This document shows, piece by piece, positions 35,696 through 46,200 of a stretch of 64,000 nt of DNA (positions are counted from its first letter, which is position 1; each line of letters starts with the position of its first letter). The position numbers and the translations under genes are program-made. This stretch comes from Paraphysomonas bandaiensis. Its lineage: Eukaryota > Chrysophyceae. Where the stretch lies: NCBI GenBank assembly GCA_965644295.1, contig CBFFRP010000145.1, forward strand, positions 100,610-164,609, given 5' to 3'. Under the pieces are notes generated by a model. It was not told where the DNA came from. It saw nothing but the letters and a program-made list of their open reading frames with translations, and made no database searches.

Positions 35696-37300
35696 TAGGA
35701 TAGGGTTTGGATAGTTCGTTACAGCTCGTATTCTTGTACTTGTTTTTGGTGGATGAGTGGCTTGAATTTTCCCCATAGCTATTGTTTGGTGAGTCTTGTA
35801 ATTGTAGTGTAGCGCTGTCATTCTTAGTTATCTAGCTCGATAATAATACACTGACTATTCTTCGTGTACACTAACGATATCGGATGGTGAAATAGAATTA
35901 AAGTAGCCTACCAGATTATGATTACATATTTCTTGGAATAATAAAAGGGAATAAGTAAGCTTCCCTTACCATGTTTTTTCTCTCTTGCATATAGATCTTA
36001 AAGCAGGCCTAGAGAAGGATACATTGCAAAAGTATTGTAAGCTACAGTAGCTTCCCAGAAAAAAGATTGCTATACTTATCTAACAGGTTCAACAATACTA
36101 ATGCAATATAATAGTAGTATCAATATTCAGCAAGAATGTTATTACCCATCATGAAGCCTTGCAAGAAAATCCTGATGATGTGTAGTTCTGGAGAGAATAA
36201 GTACCACCGGAGATATTTCTCTGGGAAACTAACGTGAGTCGTATATATATATAGTCAGCAGATAATGCTCTGTCCACTCATAGTCAAAGGTCGAGGTAAT
36301 ACCAAAACCTCTATAGCAAAGCGATTTCACCAGGTTTCATATCTAAGTATTGAGTTATTATTTTTACTGTAATTTGTAAGTGCTTGTGTATTTTAGACGT
36401 CATTGGTCCTGTTGACGAATAAACAGGGAGCTGGGAATTGGTCCACCTTATAAATGTACCCGGCGGGGTTTAGTGTCGAATATCCGGGATGAGTTCACAT
36501 TAATAAGGACTCAAAACTCCTGCAGTATCATGTCAGCAGGTGTGTCAACACTTTGTTTGCTTTGAGTGATTGATGACAAATTTTTGGCATTTGTGCCGCC
36601 AATAACCAAGATAATGACCAAAACTTTCCTCATGGATACATTATGATTACAATATGGCAACATACATATAAGAGTGTAAGTCGGTGGTGGAGATAGTGCT
36701 GGTTGTAGAGGTGGGGTTTCGGCCACAAGTAAGGAGGAGTTGTTTCCGGAGTGGTAACGCTTGCCTCTGTTGGGTTCGGACTCTTGTAGAGGATAGAATT
36801 CTAGGGGTGGATGACGCCTGGAGTAGCTGTAATATTTTTGGTGTTGAGTGATTATCCTGGGACTGGCGTGGCTGTGAGTGTGTCGGTGTCGGTGTCGGTG
36901 TCGTGTGTCGTGTTATTCGTGTTGTGTCTGCGTTCTGGTGTCTGAGTCCCCTATTTCCAAGCATGCGGAGCCCTCCATTATATAGGGGGAGCAGGATAGA
37001 GGTGATAAATTTGTCGAGGGCCTGGAACTGATGTTCGAACAGTGAGTTGGATATGATGTGGTGTCCGAATGTGTCGGCAAATTGTGTGGCAGTAGTGTGG
37101 CCAATATGACAATATTATAATGCAATGTCTTACCACATGTCGTCTACTTTCTAGTCTTGATTTCTCCTGGCCCAGGTGATTGATGTCAGGTACATTTGCG
37201 CTGCTTATATGATATTTCTTGCTTTTATAGTAGGTTTTCATCCGAGCGGAGAAGGTGTACGGTTTCCTACTGGGTATTATAGTCACTCGCGAGAAGAGTA
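35696..37300. other. intergenic, left flank of the Copia element
   Basis: About 1.6 kb without a supported gene. Around 36018-36110 a loose palindrome (acattgca..agtattgt against acaatactaatgca) may be a decayed small element. At 36885-36905 there is a short (gtgtcg)n run. The minus-strand frames at 36647-37286 are Ser/Thr/Pro-rich and show no family. Confidence 0.5.
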
Positions 37301-37305
37301 CAAGG

Positions 37306-37598
37306 TATTAGAATATGGACTGTATCCTAGTATATTCAATGTGGTACTTGAAGACAATGTACGAGAATACAGTGAAGTATGGTGATGTGTAGATGCTGTT
37401 ATGATATTGAGAAAACTGAAATAGTTTGCTCTTTCAAGATATGTTTAGTAGCGAAAGGTCTACAGAAGTAGTGATTTATGCATGGCACAAAACGAGCTTG
37501 TGTTGTTTAACACAATTGGTGTAAACGATATTAATAAATCTATCTAGTCTAACAACTTAATCTCTCTTTGATCTAAGTAAAATGAGCTTTTCCCAACA
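37306..37598 (+). repeat. 5' LTR of the Copia element
   Basis: 293 bp, identical by eye to 42467-42759. Unusually, its last 17 nt include the ATG (37582) and first codons of the gag-pol frame. Confidence 0.95.
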
Positions 37599-40500
37599 TG
37601 GTAGCGAGCGAGGAGGAGAGAAGGAGGATAGAGGAGTAGTTCCTCAGTTCAACGAGACTAACGTTGAACAATGGATTGAGGACTTCGAGACATTCCTTAT
37701 GAGGAAGGAACAAAGCGAGGTAGCGGTGGAACTGCCACCTAAGGAGAGCGACTTCGGGGAGCAGCCACTTACGTTGATGGAGGAGAAGGCGTACAGACAG
37801 GCTGTGAAGAGGTATTGGAAGGCGAACGCCATAGCTTATTCTTACTGCAGGGATGCGGTGCAGCATTCCCCGAAAGCGCTGCGTAAATTCCATCTTACCC
37901 ACAAAGCGTTCAAGGCAGAAGGGAGTGGTGTAAACAGGTTCAAAACACATGTAATGATTGATGAGTTGAAGAAGTGTTTTGCTGGAGGGAAGCAAAATAG
38001 GATCAGTGACCTCTTAACTCAATATGGTTCTTTCCGTATGCGTCCGGAGGAGACGGCGAAGGACTACGTACTACGGTTCGAACTACTGCTGAAGGAACTA
38101 CAGGAGCAGCAGCAGGATATCTCGGAGGTATCAAAAACAAGTCGACTACGAGAAGGCTTGCTCAATGAAGAGTATGCTCAACTGAGAGTTGGATTATACT
38201 TGATGGATGATGATGTTAATTATGTAACTGTATCACGTAAGATAGAAGGCTATGATGATACTATGGCTGGGAAGGAAGCGTTGGAGAAGAAGCGTAAAAG
38301 AGTGGAGGAGCTGAACCTGATAGACAGTAAGAAACGATATCGCAGAGAGAGGGATCATCGTAAGAAGAACAACGGTAAGAAGAAGCCGATGAAGAAGGAT
38401 ACAGAGATTACAGGGCAGCGACCTGGAAGTGCCGAATATACTGGGTGCAGAAATTGTAAGTCAAAGGAACATCTTGCCATCGATTGTCCAGCATCGAAAA
38501 AGAAGTACTCGCAAAGCAAGAGCAAGGCTGTGAGGTTTCAAGATGGAAGGAAACCAGACAAAAGACTACTTACAGTTGAAAACATCAGGCGTGGAGAGCC
38601 AGCGGATTTGTCTGACGAAGACGAAGCAAATATGATCGAGCAACAGGAAGAGTATCACTTGTCATGTAATGTGTATGAGACGAATATATGCAGTAGTGTG
38701 CATGAGGATATTCACTATACATACATTGATACCTGTTGTTCGTCATCAATGTTTTTGATAAATGATGTGAATATACTTGATAGTCATATGCACACATCAA
38801 AGGTTATTAATGGTTCGAAAAAAGGGTCAGAGATATGCGTCACGAGTGTAGGTTCCCGTGGAGCATGGAAGAACATTGAGGTATCAAGTCAGATAAATCG
38901 GTGTCTTTGTTCTGGACGGAAGTTGAACGATATGGGATATCGATTTACTGTATGGTATGGTATACAGATATATGACAGAAAAACGGATGAGCTGGTGTTG
39001 GAGGGACCTATGAAGAATGGAATGACTGCTGTGCCAACACAGCAGTTATTGGAGCTTCCAGACGTATCGACATCCAGTGATTCAGAAGTAAATCTCAGTG
39101 ACCGTACGGGTGAGGATGAACTGGAGCTGTTACATAGGAGAGCGGGTCATTTTAACAAGCATGCGTTGGTAGAAGCCCACAAAAGAATGCTAATTATTGG
39201 GACTGGACTGAAACGAAAACATCTCTCGAAACGTGTTTCCAAAGAACAGTGTCTATGTGATGTATGCGCCAGGGCGAAGATCACCAGAGTAAGTTTTCGG
39301 ACAAAGGATGAGGACTCCGTTCGTCCAAATTTCTCGGCCGATATAGCAGTATACTTAAATTGTCCAGCTCGAGGAGGGGAAATATATGTGCTCAAACTAA
39401 CACACCATGCCAGTCGGATGTTCTGGTCGGAAGGGCTTGTTCATAGGACTGGGTCATCGGTACTGCAGGTTTTCAAGAAGATTTTTGAAGGAGATGTGAA
39501 AAGGTACAAATTAGAAATGCATCATTACCATGCAGATGGAGCAGGGGAGCTAATATGTGATGAGCTGCGACAATATCTTAGGTCACAGGGTTGCTATCAA
39601 CATACGTGGAGCTCTACGGACTCTCCTGAGATGAACGCGATTGAGGAGCGGAAATTCAGGACCTGTGGTGAGATGACATTAGCGATGCTGATTCAGTCAG
39701 GATTGCCTTCACAGTTTTGGCTAGATGCCTACATGGCAGCCAGGTACATATTAATTCGATTGCCTACAAAGACAGCGAAGGGGTATATGTCCCCTCTTGA
39801 ATTTTTGACTGGTGAGGCTCCCAACCTGAAATATCTCAGAGTATGGGGGTGTCGTGCGTATGTCCTCACTACAAAGGCGGATCGACGGAAAGACTGGGAC
39901 GACAAGGCCCTTATCGGATATCTGATAGGATATTCAGATGAAAAGGTAGGATATGATGTATATCTACCTGCGACTGATAGGGTCGTCACGTCGGTACATG
40001 TATTAACTGATGAGTCCATACCGTCACGCTCGGAGAGCTATTTCGCTGAGATAGATGCTCTTCGAGTGAAGGAGGCCGAGAGACCGAAAATTGTGTCTGA
40101 CTATGCGGGCTTAGAAGGTACATATCATATTGATGATGAGGATGGTCTTCTCTACAAGACCACGAGAGTAGTAGAACGAAAGGGGGTAATAGTAGCCTAT
40201 CGATCTCTGGTAACTGCAGGTCGGAAGCATATCGAGCACCGGGTGCCGATTCACGTCGAGGACGTAGTGCGAATGACTGCAGAAACTCCCGGGAATACCG
40301 GATATATAGGAAAGGGGGACGCCCTGAGTACTATGCCAGCCAGGGTGCTGGACCAGGGAAGACCTGGAGGGTTACAGGAGAGTCCTGACCCAACCTGTCA
40401 GGAGACAGCTGTGAGGTTGCAGACCTCTGAAGACTATGAGTCTGGGGTTGTGAGCGGGGCTCCTCCCACAACGCACGATGTGCGTGCTCAGGATGAGCAA

Positions 40501-41988
40501 GGTACGGGTTCTTATATACCTCGTCGACCGATTGAACTAGATGGTGATGGTCGGGTCCGACGCAAACGGCTGCAGCGGAGACTGGCAAACGCGTCAGTTT
40601 TAGGAGAGATTAATATGGTTGAAGTACCGGATGCGCATAATATTGATCTTAACCATGCAGAGACAGAAGATATCAAGATACCAAATTCATATGCCGAGGC
40701 AGAGAGATCTCCACAGTATCAACAATGGAGAAAAGCTCGAATGGTGGAGAAGACATCATTGCTGAAAAGACGTGTCTTGAAGATCGTGAAAATTCCAAGC
40801 GGAGTGAAATTAGTTAGAGCGAAATATGTGCATACGGTGAAGCGAGACATACTAGGGAATATAGTAAAGTACAAGGCTCGGCTAGTGGCATTAGGAAATC
40901 TCCAAGAGAAGAAGGAGGAGGAGCCGTCCACTTTCGCTCCAGTGGTTAAGGGTATAACCATTAGACTAGTGTTAGCGATTGCGTTTATGTTACAGATGCA
41001 TGTGCATCAATTAGATGTATCATCCGCATTTTGCTATGCAGATCTGGAGGATGACGTGTATATGGCACCTCCACCAGATGAGGAATTACTAGCTGGATGG
41101 TGTTTTCAACTAATCAAGGCATTGTATGGACTGCGATCTTCACCGCGACAGTGGAATAAACATATTGACAAGTTTATTAAATCATTGCATTTTACTCCGT
41201 GTATTTTGGATACGTGTTTGTATATGCGATGGAGTAACGGAAAACTGCATTTATTATTGATATATGTTGATGATATCATAATTGCATCCGCTGATCTGAC
41301 TTACTTGGAAAGCGTAAAGCGTAGGTTCTGTGAAACATTCGAGATGCATGATCTGGGAGTGTGTAAGCGATTTCTGAACATCAGGATAACCAGAGGAGAA
41401 AATTGGTATATGTTAGATCAATCTGAGTATGCTAAGAATATTATCAAGAAATTCAGCTCAGTTATGGGAAAGAGTAGTAAGAATAAGGAGGCCCCACTAC
41501 CTACTAATGTTCAGGATCTGTTGGCAGAGGAACGTGAACTTACGGAGGAGCAGAAGCAGTGGGTTGACTCATTTCCGTATCGGCAAATTATTGGAGCAGT
41601 GTTGTATCTAGCAATGCATACTAGACCTGATCTGGCTTATGCAGTGGGGTTATTGTCTCGATTTAGTAGTTGTCCGACATATGCATCGTGCAAACTGGCG
41701 ATTCACTTATTGAAATATTTGCGTGGAACAATAGATGAGGGCATCAGATTCAGTGGGAGTGAGTTCGACTTACATGTGTTCAGTGATTCAGATTGGGCTG
41801 GTGATAGACTGACTCGGCGATCGACAACAGGATACATTGTGTTCTTATGTGCAGGCGCATTGGCCTGGCAGTCTAAACTACAGACCACAGTTGCAACTTC
41901 GAGCATGGAATCTGAATATATGGCGGAGTATGCGGCTATGCAAGAACTGGTGTGGCTTCGGGGGTGTTCAAGGAGCTCGGGCTCTTAG
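37582..41988 (+). CDS. Copia gag-pol polyprotein (main frame)
   Basis: 1468 codons before the frame is lost. Gag occupies about residues 1-280 and ends with a CX2CX4HX4C zinc knuckle (CRNCKSKEHLAIDC, first Cys residue 289). The protease active site is IDTCCSS near residue 383, with Cys where D-S/T-G normally has Gly. Integrase follows: an HHCC zinc region (LLHRRAGH then CDVCARAK), then core acidic residues in FSADIAVY (near 587), HADGAGE and AIEER. Reverse transcriptase includes KARLVALGN, QLDVSSAFCYADL and the catalytic YVDD at residues 1228-1231. RNase H begins with FSDSDWAGD and SSMESEYMA. The frame shifts in a G5 run at 41960-41964, after which about 10 out-of-frame residues precede the stop. 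The start codon lies in the 5' LTR. Confidence 0.93.
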   Translation: MSFSQHGSERGGEKEDRGVVPQFNETNVEQWIEDFETFLMRKEQSEVAVELPPKESDFGEQPLTLMEEKAYRQAVKRYWKANAIAYSYCRDAVQHSPKALRKFHLTHKAFKAEGSGVNRFKTHVMIDELKKCFAGGKQNRISDLLTQYGSFRMRPEETAKDYVLRFELLLKELQEQQQDISEVSKTSRLREGLLNEEYAQLRVGLYLMDDDVNYVTVSRKIEGYDDTMAGKEALEKKRKRVEELNLIDSKKRYRRERDHRKKNNGKKKPMKKDTEITGQRPGSAEYTGCRNCKSKEHLAIDCPASKKKYSQSKSKAVRFQDGRKPDKRLLTVENIRRGEPADLSDEDEANMIEQQEEYHLSCNVYETNICSSVHEDIHYTYIDTCCSSSMFLINDVNILDSHMHTSKVINGSKKGSEICVTSVGSRGAWKNIEVSSQINRCLCSGRKLNDMGYRFTVWYGIQIYDRKTDELVLEGPMKNGMTAVPTQQLLELPDVSTSSDSEVNLSDRTGEDELELLHRRAGHFNKHALVEAHKRMLIIGTGLKRKHLSKRVSKEQCLCDVCARAKITRVSFRTKDEDSVRPNFSADIAVYLNCPARGGEIYVLKLTHHASRMFWSEGLVHRTGSSVLQVFKKIFEGDVKRYKLEMHHYHADGAGELICDELRQYLRSQGCYQHTWSSTDSPEMNAIEERKFRTCGEMTLAMLIQSGLPSQFWLDAYMAARYILIRLPTKTAKGYMSPLEFLTGEAPNLKYLRVWGCRAYVLTTKADRRKDWDDKALIGYLIGYSDEKVGYDVYLPATDRVVTSVHVLTDESIPSRSESYFAEIDALRVKEAERPKIVSDYAGLEGTYHIDDEDGLLYKTTRVVERKGVIVAYRSLVTAGRKHIEHRVPIHVEDVVRMTAETPGNTGYIGKGDALSTMPARVLDQGRPGGLQESPDPTCQETAVRLQTSEDYESGVVSGAPPTTHDVRAQDEQGTGSYIPRRPIELDGDGRVRRKRLQRRLANASVLGEINMVEVPDAHNIDLNHAETEDIKIPNSYAEAERSPQYQQWRKARMVEKTSLLKRRVLKIVKIPSGVKLVRAKYVHTVKRDILGNIVKYKARLVALGNLQEKKEEEPSTFAPVVKGITIRLVLAIAFMLQMHVHQLDVSSAFCYADLEDDVYMAPPPDEELLAGWCFQLIKALYGLRSSPRQWNKHIDKFIKSLHFTPCILDTCLYMRWSNGKLHLLLIYVDDIIIASADLTYLESVKRRFCETFEMHDLGVCKRFLNIRITRGENWYMLDQSEYAKNIIKKFSSVMGKSSKNKEAPLPTNVQDLLAEERELTEEQKQWVDSFPYRQIIGAVLYLAMHTRPDLAYAVGLLSRFSSCPTYASCKLAIHLLKYLRGTIDEGIRFSGSEFDLHVFSDSDWAGDRLTRRSTTGYIVFLCAGALAWQSKLQTTVATSSMESEYMAEYAAMQELVWLRGCSRSSGS
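37599..37612 (+). other. Copia primer binding site
   Basis: tggtagcgagcgag lies immediately after the 5' LTR. TGG is the complement of a tRNA 3' CCA end, and the next bases should pair with the primer tRNA or an internal tRNA fragment. The site lies inside the gag reading frame (codons 6-11). Confidence 0.7.
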
Positions 41989-42293
41989 TTGCGAAGCCGA
42001 CTCCATTCTTTATGGATAGCAAGAGTGCGAAAGATCTCTCCGAGAATCCTGTGTATCATAAGAGGTCGAAGCATATAGACATCAAGTATCACTGGGTGAG
42101 AGAGCATGTAAATGGAAAATTTCCTACGGCAAAGTTGATTCATGTGTCGACGGATGATATGGCGGCTGATATTTTCACGAAGGCATTGTCAACGAAACTT
42201 TTCAGTCGTCATGAGAAAACTATTACCGGGGTTAAGAGAAGTGTGTCAACCAGAGTTGAGGAGCAGCAGAAGAAGCGACCCCGAAGAGGTTAA
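41952..42293 (+). pseudogene. Copia RNase H C-terminus, shifted frame
   Basis: This frame, offset from the main gag-pol frame, carries the rest of RNase H: MDSKSAKDLSENP with the third catalytic Asp, HIDIKYHWVRE, and DDMAADIFTKAL, the standard Copia ending, then a basic tail. The overlap with the main frame falls at five Gs (41960-41964); a sixth G would align the two. It could be an inactivating deletion, a sequencing error in a homopolymer, or, less likely, recoding. Confidence 0.88.
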
Positions 42294-42457
42294 AGGTGTG
42301 TTTTAGTGGGTGAGAATCCCACATAACTATATATCTAGTTGACTGCTAGTTATATATGTATCTTGATAAGATTTCACATCTATTTTACCTATGAGACTAG
42401 TTTATAGCATGAAGATCACTGTACTCATTGTTGTTTCGTATCACTGCATTCTACATT

Positions 42458-42466
42458 GAGTGGGAG
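42458..42466 (+). other. Copia polypurine tract
   Basis: gagtgggag directly precedes the 3' LTR and is the expected plus-strand priming site. Confidence 0.7.
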
Positions 42467-42759
42467 TATTAGAATATGGACTGTATCCTAGTATATTCAA
42501 TGTGGTACTTGAAGACAATGTACGAGAATACAGTGAAGTATGGTGATGTGTAGATGCTGTTATGATATTGAGAAAACTGAAATAGTTTGCTCTTTCAAGA
42601 TATGTTTAGTAGCGAAAGGTCTACAGAAGTAGTGATTTATGCATGGCACAAAACGAGCTTGTGTTGTTTAACACAATTGGTGTAAACGATATTAATAAAT
42701 CTATCTAGTCTAACAACTTAATCTCTCTTTGATCTAAGTAAAATGAGCTTTTCCCAACA
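42467..42759 (+). repeat. 3' LTR of the Copia element
   Basis: 293 bp, identical by eye to the 5' LTR at 37306-37598. It is followed by the target duplication caagg at 42760-42764. Confidence 0.95.
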
Positions 42760-42764
42760 CAAGG

Positions 42765-43228
42765 TAGATGCATGTGCTGGACGAGTGCACAAAATGGAGG
42801 GAAGACATTATTGGAGTCAGCTTGATTTGTAACATTCACTACTACTGTACTAAGTCTTAGCATTCCATCGTGCAATATCTAGGTTACGCGTGCGTATGAT
42901 GAGCTACTGCGCCTAAATGAACTATATGACGATATAATATCGTAAATTGGTACCAACTTCATATATATTCTATTCTACTATTCCCTTTAAGAATTCTAAA
43001 TAATATTAAGTTAGGGATAAATAATACTTTAGCTTTCACAAGCGAACGACCTCTGCATCTCAAAGACAGCGAGCAAAATGCACCAAAGAAACTATTCTAA
43101 ATGTAACGCTGACATGAATACAGACTATACAATGCTAATATCCTAATGAGCACTTAAACCCAAAGTAAAAAATCAGATATGATATCAATACGTAAGCACT
43201 CATTAATGCCACACTCAATGAGCACGCA
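42765..43228. other. intergenic, right flank of the Copia element
   Basis: About 460 bp of AT-rich sequence between the retrotransposon and the amidotransferase-like gene. No gene seen. The sequence either side of the insertion does not reveal an interrupted frame. Confidence 0.5.
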
Positions 43229-46200
43229 TTAGAAATTGGCGCTATACCCACGCAATGCTGCGGCAAAGTCGCGGGCGATCTTTTTAACTTCATTTGAAAC
43301 ATGATTTCCTCCGGTTTCGTTGGCGACAGGAGAAGCTGTTGTGGCCACTCTAAGGTTACTCTGGGATCTTGCCATATCCCAGGGCACACAGAACCACGGG
43401 GTATGTGCTTTCTCTGCCATGGCGTGGAACATAACACAGAAGGACACATACCGCTCTATTGCGGCCACACGACACTCATAGAACTGCTGCACCACTTGTT
43501 GATAGTCTTGCACACGTTGTGCTTGTCTATCTAGTCGACCAGCAAATGCAGTGCGTACGGCAGGGTCGAATGACTTGGACTGCGTCTTAGAGGATACCCC
43601 CGCCTTTAGTTGTTTCATGGTAAGCATTCCTGCTTCTTTAGCATTGAGCACAAAATCAGTGAACATATCCCCGTGTTCCACATTAGGATTGATATGCTGG
43701 GCGCCGTACGGAATATCTGCCCACTCGGCGCGGCCCTTCACTGCAGCAGAGTAGGCGTTGCTAAGCTGTCGTAATATCGCGCCTGTGAATGGCTTTGCGG
43801 CCAAATACAACCGTTCGTATAGGTACTCGTCCACAAACTTACGTCGATTGTCACTCTTTAACACCACATGCCTCGCAAGTCCCAAATTCGGAACGTAAGG
43901 ATTATGTCCAACGGTTATGACATCGGGCCCAGCCCCCATGCCAGAGTATGCTGGGTTCTCAATAAACACTGCCTGCTTCACAGCCAGTAATACAGCGGCT
44001 TCAGACTTGGCTATAAAATATCATAAAATTATATTTCCTCAAAAATTGTAATGTGATGAAGTCTTACCAAGGACACAAAGTCTACCATCTGGGCGACCAA
44101 CAGCAAGCAATACTCCCCGTACAACGCGATGAGTGAATCTATGCACAAAGTGATCCAATCCCGAGGCACCATGTACGTTAGGCATGCAAAAGGAATAAGC
44201 CTGGGAGAATAGCTTCGAAGCAAAGTTTTCTGTGAGCTGGTGAATGCAGGGGGAGTCAACGACAACAATGGTGCGTCCTCCCATTCGCGCCGCAATTGGG
44301 CGACCAGTCACCCACCTCAAAAGCCAGGTCAAGTTTTTCCCAATGTAAATAAACCATACAGCATCAACGATCTGAAGAGTGAGTCCAACAAGCGTCCAGC
44401 CGATCCCTTGATTTACCATAGTACGTGGATATCGAGGGCTCCATGCGAGAACACCATTACCGATGTCAACATTCGCCGCCTTGAGAATCTCCACAATTAC
44501 CGTTCCTAAAGTCCCGAAAAGTGGTAAACCGAAGCCAACAGACACAAAGAGATATACGGCGACGAATATAACTACCATCCAGGGCTCCCTAACATGGTCC
44601 CCCCATGCCTGCCCAGCCTGACGTAGCTCCTCATTCGTCTGCTTCTCGTCCTCATCAAGAGGGTCGCCATACTTATCAAACCCAACGATGCGCTCAATGT
44701 TCGGAATCATGGATGTAGCCATGATGGTATGAATATCGTCAATACAACCATCTGTCAAGTTCATTAAGATTGTCTGTCTTCCCTGCTCGTACCAAGTAAC
44801 GAATTCCTTTCCTGTATCCTGACGACTATTGTCAGGCTCTTCTGGTGGAGGATGGCCGGCTGCTTCTGCTTCCTCGCGAAGCCTCTTTCGTCGGGCTGCG
44901 GTTTTTCGCCGGACCAGCTTCCGGAGCAAGTCTGTCGCAGCTGAGTATTCCCACTTGTGGATTAAACGACTACCGGCGAACTTTTTACGTGTAGCCACCA
45001 CTAAATGAAGGATCAGTCGCGTAAGAGTATGAAAAGTTGCAACAATAGCCGCAGAGGTTGGTTCAGCTGGTCGGTATCCGGAATAGTTATTGAAAACACG
45101 GTTCTTGCCGTACACCTTTCCACGCATTTGATAATCTTCCTTCATGGCCACCTCCATTTTACTGTTAAAACACCCCGTTAGAAGAAACATACGATCGCCA
45201 ACTAGAGATGCGATCTTGCGAGTTGCATGGAGAGTAGCGAAGGTCTGTCCAGATTGAGAAATCAATAGTGCACATGTGTGATTATCAATGCGACGGGGTA
45301 AAACTGCGTCGGTTCCAGGAAAAAAGACTTTGCCAGGTGCATCATCCGCCAGGCCGAGCAGTTTGTTAGCACTGACTGTAACAATGTTGAGTTGGGGAAA
45401 TATGGTACGCAGATCAGCTGCGAACTGCTCCGCCACCCATAACGACGCCTCCACTCCACCTATTGATACAATATTAAGGCAATGAAAAACTCACGAAACT
45501 GTATACCTATGAGCAGATCAGTAGAATCCGTCTGTGTGTCGACCCTATGTTTCATACAACGAATCATGTACTTGCAGAACTCTTCTGCCACGATATACTC
45601 GACAGACTTGGTGTTCGACCACGCTACAAATAACACGCAGATTAGCAATGAAAAAGTAGAAGCTCTTACAGTGTTATACCCCTGTCAATAGCATCCAGTA
45701 TTCCAGGAGTCATTGCCAGATCGGCAGCCACTAAATCAGCCTTTGGATCATATGGTATAGGAGCGGAAGTGATAGTGACTGCACGATCCACTAACTCTTG
45801 TCCCATAGCCTCGCAATCAGTTACAAGTGAGTAGGAAAGTATCTCCACCCCTCCACGCATGCGTATTCCTGCTCGTTCTCCGAATTCCTTCCCTCGCGTG
45901 ACATTACCCAAAGTTTTGCGGATAACGGGCCCCTCATATATACTGGGGGCGGCAGGCTGTTTTTCAAAATTATCTCCCTCTTTCTCCTCCTCTGTCTGTT
46001 TCCGAATGTGGCCAAAGCGTCCCTCAATAAATAGCCGAGGCGTACCCAAGCGCATAACCTCACCTTTGGAGTCCAAGTCTATGCGCTCGGGGAGCCATCC
46101 CCCATCAACATCTACCGGCACCGCAATAGCTTCTGCCTCCGATCCGTATAAGCATAGCGGAAGATCCGGGCCAAACGACACCGACATCGGTTGACCCTTG

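Larger units (their letters stand above)
37301..42764 (+). mobile_element. Copia (Ty1/Copia) LTR retrotransposon with 5-bp target duplication
   Basis: A 5454-bp element (37306-42759) flanked by caagg at 37301-37305 and 42760-42764, the 5-bp duplication usual for Copia. Two 293-bp LTRs flank one long gag-pol frame with the order gag, protease, integrase, reverse transcriptase, RNase H, which defines Copia. The LTRs look identical base for base, so insertion is recent. One single-base frameshift near the end of pol (41960-41964) is the only obvious defect. The LTR starts with TATTAG and ends with CAACA, so the usual TG at the 5' end is TA in both copies. Confidence 0.95.

Noticed and set aside
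37176-37385. A 69-codon frame at the Copia left edge
   Set aside because: Half of it lies in the LTR, so it is not a gene interrupted by the element on present evidence.
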